From: Streptomyces diastatochromogenes
GTDB taxonomy: Bacteria > Actinomycetota > Actinomycetes > Streptomycetales > Streptomycetaceae
Direction of reading: 5' to 3'
Assembly: GCF_002242805.1 (NCBI RefSeq)
Contig: NZ_MCGQ01000013.1
Location: 470,150-534,149, forward strand
Length of the DNA: 64,000 nt
Part shown: piece by piece, positions 60,215 through 64,000 of the stretch
Layout: each line of letters begins with the position of its first letter
How positions within the stretch are numbered: position 1 is the first letter of the stretch
Position numbers and translations under genes: made by a program
The notes under the pieces: model-generated
Databases searched by the model: none
What the model was told of the DNA's origin: nothing
What the model saw: the letters and a program-made list of their open reading frames with translations, nothing else

Positions 60215-60661
60215 ATGGCGTGGGACGAGTGGGAACAGCTGAAGACCACGGCGGCCGACCGGCATTCCACCCGGATGCAGCTCAACCAGTACCCGGCCGA
60301 CCAGGGAGGCGGCGGCACCCAGGGAGACCTCGTAGTGGGGCACAAGGACCTGGAGGCGGTCGGCAAGGCGGCCCATGACCTGTTCAACGACTTCACCACC
60401 TACAGCGGCCACGCGCGCGTGGCCTCCGAGGCGGCCGCGGGCGGACTCAAGGGCGAGGGTTTCGCCCTGGGAGACGCGCTGGACCATGTGACGCAGCGCT
60501 GGAACGAGCAGACCAAGACCCTGCTGGACGCCTGCGCCCACATCTCCAACCACCTCCGCTCCACCCAGAACCAGCACGCAGCCGACGACTCCTACATCGC
60601 CGGCACGGTCAGCAGCATCGCCACGCTCGACGAGGGCTTCGACGACCGGAAGGGCCACTGA
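60215..60661 (+). CDS. Small helical WXG100-like protein, first gene of a secretion-associated cluster
   Basis: A 148-residue, signal-less protein with long helices (D-E-W-E-Q-L-K-T-T-A-A-D and V-G-H-K-D-L-E-A-V-G-K-A-A-H-D-L). It resembles the small ESX-like proteins that precede large type VII substrates in streptomycetes, though a strict W-x-G is not seen. GGGGGAG lies seven bases upstream of the ATG. It is followed five bases later by a large protein gene. Confidence 0.6.
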   Translation: MAWDEWEQLKTTAADRHSTRMQLNQYPADQGGGGTQGDLVVGHKDLEAVGKAAHDLFNDFTTYSGHARVASEAAAGGLKGEGFALGDALDHVTQRWNEQTKTLLDACAHISNHLRSTQNQHAADDSYIAGTVSSIATLDEGFDDRKGH

Positions 60662-60666
60662 CGCCG

Positions 60667-62844
60667 ATGGACCTCGACGCTCTGCGCCACGGAAACTTCG
60701 CCAAGCTCGGTGAAGCGGTCACCGACTGGGAACAGATGACGAGGAAACTCGCCGACCTGCAGAAGGACGCCGAGAACAACCTCAAGGCCAAGGCCGACAC
60801 GGCCAAGTGGGCGGGGGTGAACGCCACCGTCACCCGCGAGTTCATCGACAAGACCGCCGCCGAGTTCGCCGACGCGCACACCCAGGCCGACTCCATCACC
60901 AAGATCCTCAGCGACACACGCGGCGAACTCATCGGCTACCGCACCCAGCTGAACGACGCGATCAGGCGGGCCTCGGAGCAGAACCTGACCGTGGTCGACA
61001 CCGGCTGCGGCACGTTCACCGTCGCCGGGAACACCCGGCCCGACTGGGCGTCCGACCCCAGCGGAAACACCGGCGTGACGGACCAGAAGGTGGTCGACGC
61101 CTTCCGCGACGAGATCCAGGGCATCCTGTCCAAGGCGACGGAGAGCGACACCAGCGCCGCGAAGGTCCTGAGGCTCCTGGTCGACCAGGCCAAGTACGGC
61201 TTCGCCGACGCCTCCTACGCCGACCGGGACGAGGCGGCCAAGGCCGTCGCCGCCGCGGAGAAGCTGGCGAAGATGGCCGAGAACCCGGACGACATGAGCC
61301 TCGACGACATCGCCGCCTTCAACCGCACGATGGGGCAGTACCACGACGACCCCCTGTTCGCCGAGCAGTTCGCGACCCGCCTGGGGCCCAAGAAGACGCT
61401 CCAGTTCTGGACCGAGATGAGCTACACCCACGCCGGCGCGCGGGGCTCGGAACTCGACACGATGAAGGACCTGCAGAGCAACCTGAGCATGACGCTGGCC
61501 ACGGCGTCCTTCTCGGACTCGGACGCGATGAAGGACTGGAAGAAGGACCTCCTCGCCGAGACCAACACCAACTTCCGCGCCGACAAGTCGCCCAGCCCGA
61601 TCGGCGCCCTCGGCTCCCAGGTCATCAGCAGCCTCATGCGCCAGGGCCAGTACGACACCGAGTTCCTCGACGACTACCGCCAGAAGCTGTTCAAGCAGGA
61701 CAGGGGAGCGGGAGAGTCGAACACCGACGACCTGTGGGTCAAGGGCTACGACGCGACGGACCTCGTCTTCGGCGACGGCAACGGCCGGGACCCGCTGGAG
61801 GGACTGTTCGACGGCCTCTCCCACAACCCCGAGGCGGCCGAGCACGCATTCGAGTCCAAGGCGGACCTGGACCACATGCTCGGCACCACCAAGTACACGG
61901 ACCGCGGAGAGTCCCTCGGGCACGCCCTGGAGGCCGCGGTCACCGGGGTCGCCAACGGCGACACCTCCTCCATGGCCCCGCCGCACAGCGCGGACCAGGT
62001 CAAGATCATGGGCAACATCATGCAGGCGGTGGCCGATCCCGACGGGGGCGCGGACCTGGTGACCAAGGGGCTGGGCGAGAGCTTCGGGGACATGTCGGCT
62101 TCCTATATGCCGGAGATCAGCCAGGCCCTGGCCGGTCCCAACTCGGGCTCCGCCTTCCTCACGAACAGTGAGGATCCCGGTGCTTTCCAGGGAAAGCACG
62201 TCCCCGATGTGGTGAGGTTCCTTTCCGCGACATCCGCCGACCCGGCGGGCCGGGCCGGGATCATTTACGGCGAGAGCATCTACACCGGCAGCCTCCTCGA
62301 ATCACACCTTTCCGACCCTTCCCTGTTCCACGGCTCCCGTGAGCACGTGCTCCAGGACATCGGCAGGAACGCGGGCATCATCGAGGGCATCGTCGGGCAT
62401 TCCGTGGCGGACGGCGAAGTCAAGGCCGCCGTCGACGGAGAGTCGGACTACAACGACGCCCTGAAGCAGAAGGGGGACGCCGCCAAGACCTGGGTCAACA
62501 TCGGTTTGACCGGCCTCAAGCTCCCCGAGCATCTCGGCGGAGAGGTCATGGGGTCCGTGGTCGGGGGCGCGGCCGGTGCCGTTGCCGGCGGGGCCGTCGA
62601 CCGTCTGATCGAAGGCCAGCAGATGCACGGCGCCAAGGACCAGGGGTTGTACGCGAGCGCCAAGGACCTGTATGCGATGCGGGATTCCGTCAACCAGCAG
62701 ACACAGTGGTCGACCGAGGACGCGCTCGCTCGGCACCATGTGAACCTGCCCAAGGACGACGCCGACGACCTCATCCGCAATTCCGTCAACGTGGGCTGGG
62801 ACCAGAGCAGTGAGTACTTGAGCAATACGAAGGAGCGGCCCTAG
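60667..62844 (+). CDS. Large putative type VII-associated protein with C-terminal glycine zipper
   Basis: A 725-residue protein. The first about 110 residues are helical with A-K-W-A-G-V-N-A-T-V, similar to the W-x-G turn of ESX proteins. The central part is mostly helical with no known enzyme motif. Near the C-terminus a glycine-zipper segment (V-V-G-G-A-A-G-A-V-A-G-G-A-V) could insert in membranes. DUF6571-like architecture is suspected. It could be a secreted effector or a cell-envelope protein; no toxin domain was recognised. Its stop shares a base with the GTG of the next gene. Confidence 0.65.
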   Translation: MDLDALRHGNFAKLGEAVTDWEQMTRKLADLQKDAENNLKAKADTAKWAGVNATVTREFIDKTAAEFADAHTQADSITKILSDTRGELIGYRTQLNDAIRRASEQNLTVVDTGCGTFTVAGNTRPDWASDPSGNTGVTDQKVVDAFRDEIQGILSKATESDTSAAKVLRLLVDQAKYGFADASYADRDEAAKAVAAAEKLAKMAENPDDMSLDDIAAFNRTMGQYHDDPLFAEQFATRLGPKKTLQFWTEMSYTHAGARGSELDTMKDLQSNLSMTLATASFSDSDAMKDWKKDLLAETNTNFRADKSPSPIGALGSQVISSLMRQGQYDTEFLDDYRQKLFKQDRGAGESNTDDLWVKGYDATDLVFGDGNGRDPLEGLFDGLSHNPEAAEHAFESKADLDHMLGTTKYTDRGESLGHALEAAVTGVANGDTSSMAPPHSADQVKIMGNIMQAVADPDGGADLVTKGLGESFGDMSASYMPEISQALAGPNSGSAFLTNSEDPGAFQGKHVPDVVRFLSATSADPAGRAGIIYGESIYTGSLLESHLSDPSLFHGSREHVLQDIGRNAGIIEGIVGHSVADGEVKAAVDGESDYNDALKQKGDAAKTWVNIGLTGLKLPEHLGGEVMGSVVGGAAGAVAGGAVDRLIEGQQMHGAKDQGLYASAKDLYAMRDSVNQQTQWSTEDALARHHVNLPKDDADDLIRNSVNVGWDQSSEYLSNTKERP

Positions 62845-63482
62845 TGGAAAAGTCACAGACGAGCCGAACGAGAGTCATCCTTCTGTTCTTCGTGGCTCTC
62901 GGACTCTTCTGCGGCGCTGGGTGGCTCTTCCTGAACAAAGGCCTCTATCTGCTCCCGGACAAGATGTGTGAAGGCACCCTCAAACGGGACATGGTCAAGC
63001 AGGTGCTGCCCCGGGCGCAATCGGCCGACAGCGGCTCCGACAGCCAGGGCGCGGGGGACGACCTGTCTTTCTGGTGTCACGTCACCACCAGCGATGACGT
63101 GTCCCTCTCCGGGGAGGCGCGGGTCCAGTCCGTCTCCCAGCAGCAATGGCTCGACAACTATCGGGGGTCCGGAGCCCGGCATCGGATCATCCACGTCTCC
63201 GTGGGCGACATAGAAGGTCTGGCTCAGATCGATCCCGGTACGGACACGGCGTCGGTGTACGTGCCCTGTGTACCTCCCGCCGTCCCTTCCCACAACGCCT
63301 CCGAGCCCTACGCGGTCATCGGCGAGACCCGGGTCTACGGAAGCGCCAAGGCCACGGGCGTGCCGTTGCGGCAGGCTCTGACCGACTTCGCCTACCAACT
63401 TTCCCAGCACGCCTACAAACTGGCCGAGTGCAAGGCTCCCCGCGACTTTCCCGCGGAACTGCCCCGCTACAAGGACCAGTGA
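62844..63482 (+). CDS. Membrane-anchored hypothetical protein
   Basis: A 212-residue protein with a short basic N-terminus, one membrane helix (about 10-30, L-L-F-F-V-A-L-G-L-F) and an external domain with four Cys residues (C44, C77, C157, C195 approximately) that could form disulphides. No lipobox Cys. GTG 62844 overlaps the previous stop. It may protect the cell from, or hold, the large upstream protein, but that is conjecture; DUF3558-like lipoproteins occupy such places in related loci. Confidence 0.6.
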   Translation: MEKSQTSRTRVILLFFVALGLFCGAGWLFLNKGLYLLPDKMCEGTLKRDMVKQVLPRAQSADSGSDSQGAGDDLSFWCHVTTSDDVSLSGEARVQSVSQQQWLDNYRGSGARHRIIHVSVGDIEGLAQIDPGTDTASVYVPCVPPAVPSHNASEPYAVIGETRVYGSAKATGVPLRQALTDFAYQLSQHAYKLAECKAPRDFPAELPRYKDQ

Positions 63483-63958
63483 TGAACGACGACGAGATAC
63501 GTTCCCGCTTCGACGGCCGGGGGCACGTCGAGATCCAGGGCGCCGTGTCGGTGAAGGCCCGGGCCGAGGCGATCGCGCACGCGCTCGGGTACGTGCTGAT
63601 CTCCACCGAGCAGCTCCGCGGCGCGGGTTATGTGCTGCTCGGGTATCGCGGCCCCGTCACCCTGCGGCTGCTCTTCCGGCGCGACGACGACCCCCGGGCC
63701 CGCCGCCGGGCGGAGCAGACCATCGAGCGGCTGCGGGCGGGCGGCCCGGTGCTGGCGGACGACGAACCGTCGTTGCCCCCGCCGCCACCGCCGGCCCCGG
63801 CACCGCCCCTCACCCCCCGGCCGCCGGCCCCCCGCCCCCGCCGCTCGATGGAACCCCAGCCGCCGCCACCGGTGGGCCCGCCGGCGCGCAGGATCCCGCC
63901 CCGGCCGCCCTACCCGCCCCCGCCCTCGCCACCTCCGCCGCCCCCTCCGGCGGAGTGA
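63482..63958 (+). CDS. Small protein with proline-rich tail
   Basis: A 158-residue protein. The first about 90 residues look folded (G-A-V-S-V-K-A-R-A-E-A-I-A-H-A-L-G-Y and G-Y-V-L-L-G-Y-R-G-P-V-T-L); the rest is Pro-rich with poly-Pro runs. No signal peptide. The ATG overlaps the previous stop (ATGA), so it is coupled to the cluster. Function unknown; poly-Pro tails often bind partner domains or stall ribosomes, needing EF-P. Confidence 0.6.
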   Translation: MNDDEIRSRFDGRGHVEIQGAVSVKARAEAIAHALGYVLISTEQLRGAGYVLLGYRGPVTLRLLFRRDDDPRARRRAEQTIERLRAGGPVLADDEPSLPPPPPPAPAPPLTPRPPAPRPRRSMEPQPPPPVGPPARRIPPRPPYPPPPSPPPPPPPAE

Positions 63959-63965
63959 CCCTTCG

Positions 63966-64000
63966 TCACCCCAGCCGCTTCGTCAGCGTGTACTCCGTGA
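63966..64000 (-). CDS. Possible 3' end of a minus-strand gene
   Basis: Reading the minus strand from the window edge, ten codons (T-E-Y-T-L-T-K-R-L-G) end in TGA at 63968-63966. The next plus-strand gene stops at 63958, which suits convergent genes. Too short to name; weak evidence. Confidence 0.35.
   Translation of the reverse strand, partial: TEYTLTKRLG

Overview
The window is high-GC, densely coded chromosome from a Streptomyces or very close relative. The signs are near-universal G/C at codon third positions, many GTG starts and GTGA/ATGA overlaps, an SsgA-family sporulation gene (ssgE), a protein O-mannosyltransferase, an RpfB-type resuscitation factor, a divergent galactose operon, and several apparent leaderless promoters (TANNNT six or seven bases before the start codon).

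Layout. 1-1,106: tail of a YbaK-type deacylase and an EamA-type transporter. About 1,258-25,112: a contractile injection system (CIS) of the phage-tail-like type. A single-pass membrane protein (minus strand) and a NarL/LuxR-type regulator stand at the left edge. Then come a secreted beta-propeller protein, a Pvc16-type terminator, a Pvc15-type AAA+ ATPase, and a minus-strand DUF4157 cargo protein with a lower-GC, ADP-ribosyltransferase-like C-terminus. The structural genes follow: sheath, tube, two small overlapping chaperone-like genes, a 1,076-residue low-complexity protein, second tube protein, LysM protein, VgrG-like spike, PAAR tip, gp25, baseplate J, gp7-like wedge. The last gene is a zinc-ribbon membrane protein matching the CisA description. 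No tail-fibre gene, signal peptide on the particle proteins or holin is visible, which fits an intracellular CIS.

25,133-33,382: small metabolic and stress units. These are a LysR regulator divergent from a START-like protein and a beta-hydroxyacid-dehydrogenase family gene, a DUF1876 protein, a serine hydrolase, ohr and ohrR, and a nikM-nikQ-nikO energy-coupling-factor nickel transporter with a Nur-box-like operator. ssgE is divergent from it. 33,398-38,681: two tandem penicillin-binding proteins and pmt, all on the minus strand. 38,787-49,816: rsmI, a zinc-ribbon protein, tatD, rpfB, a repeat-rich spacer, rsmA, ispE, an MHYT membrane sensor, a NIT-type histidine kinase and an ABC-F ATPase. 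50,010-54,495: two tandem Pro/Gln-rich membrane beta-propeller paralogues and an orphan response regulator lacking the phospho-acceptor Asp. 54,590-60,033: a sodium-solute symporter with a small partner protein, divergent from galT-galE-galK. 60,215-63,958: a four-gene cluster resembling a type VII secretion substrate locus.

How the parts fit. The CIS block is nearly one continuous translationally coupled unit, with the cargo gene inserted in opposite orientation. Three of its proteins (1,258-2,613, 3,734-6,907 and 23,763-25,112) are membrane-bound or exported, and may link the cytoplasmic particle to the envelope. The rest is largely core Streptomyces chromosome: cell wall, ribosome methylation, isoprenoid synthesis, metal uptake and galactose use. 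No tRNA, rRNA, insertion sequence or CRISPR array was seen. All family assignments were made by eye from sequence motifs; no database search was run.
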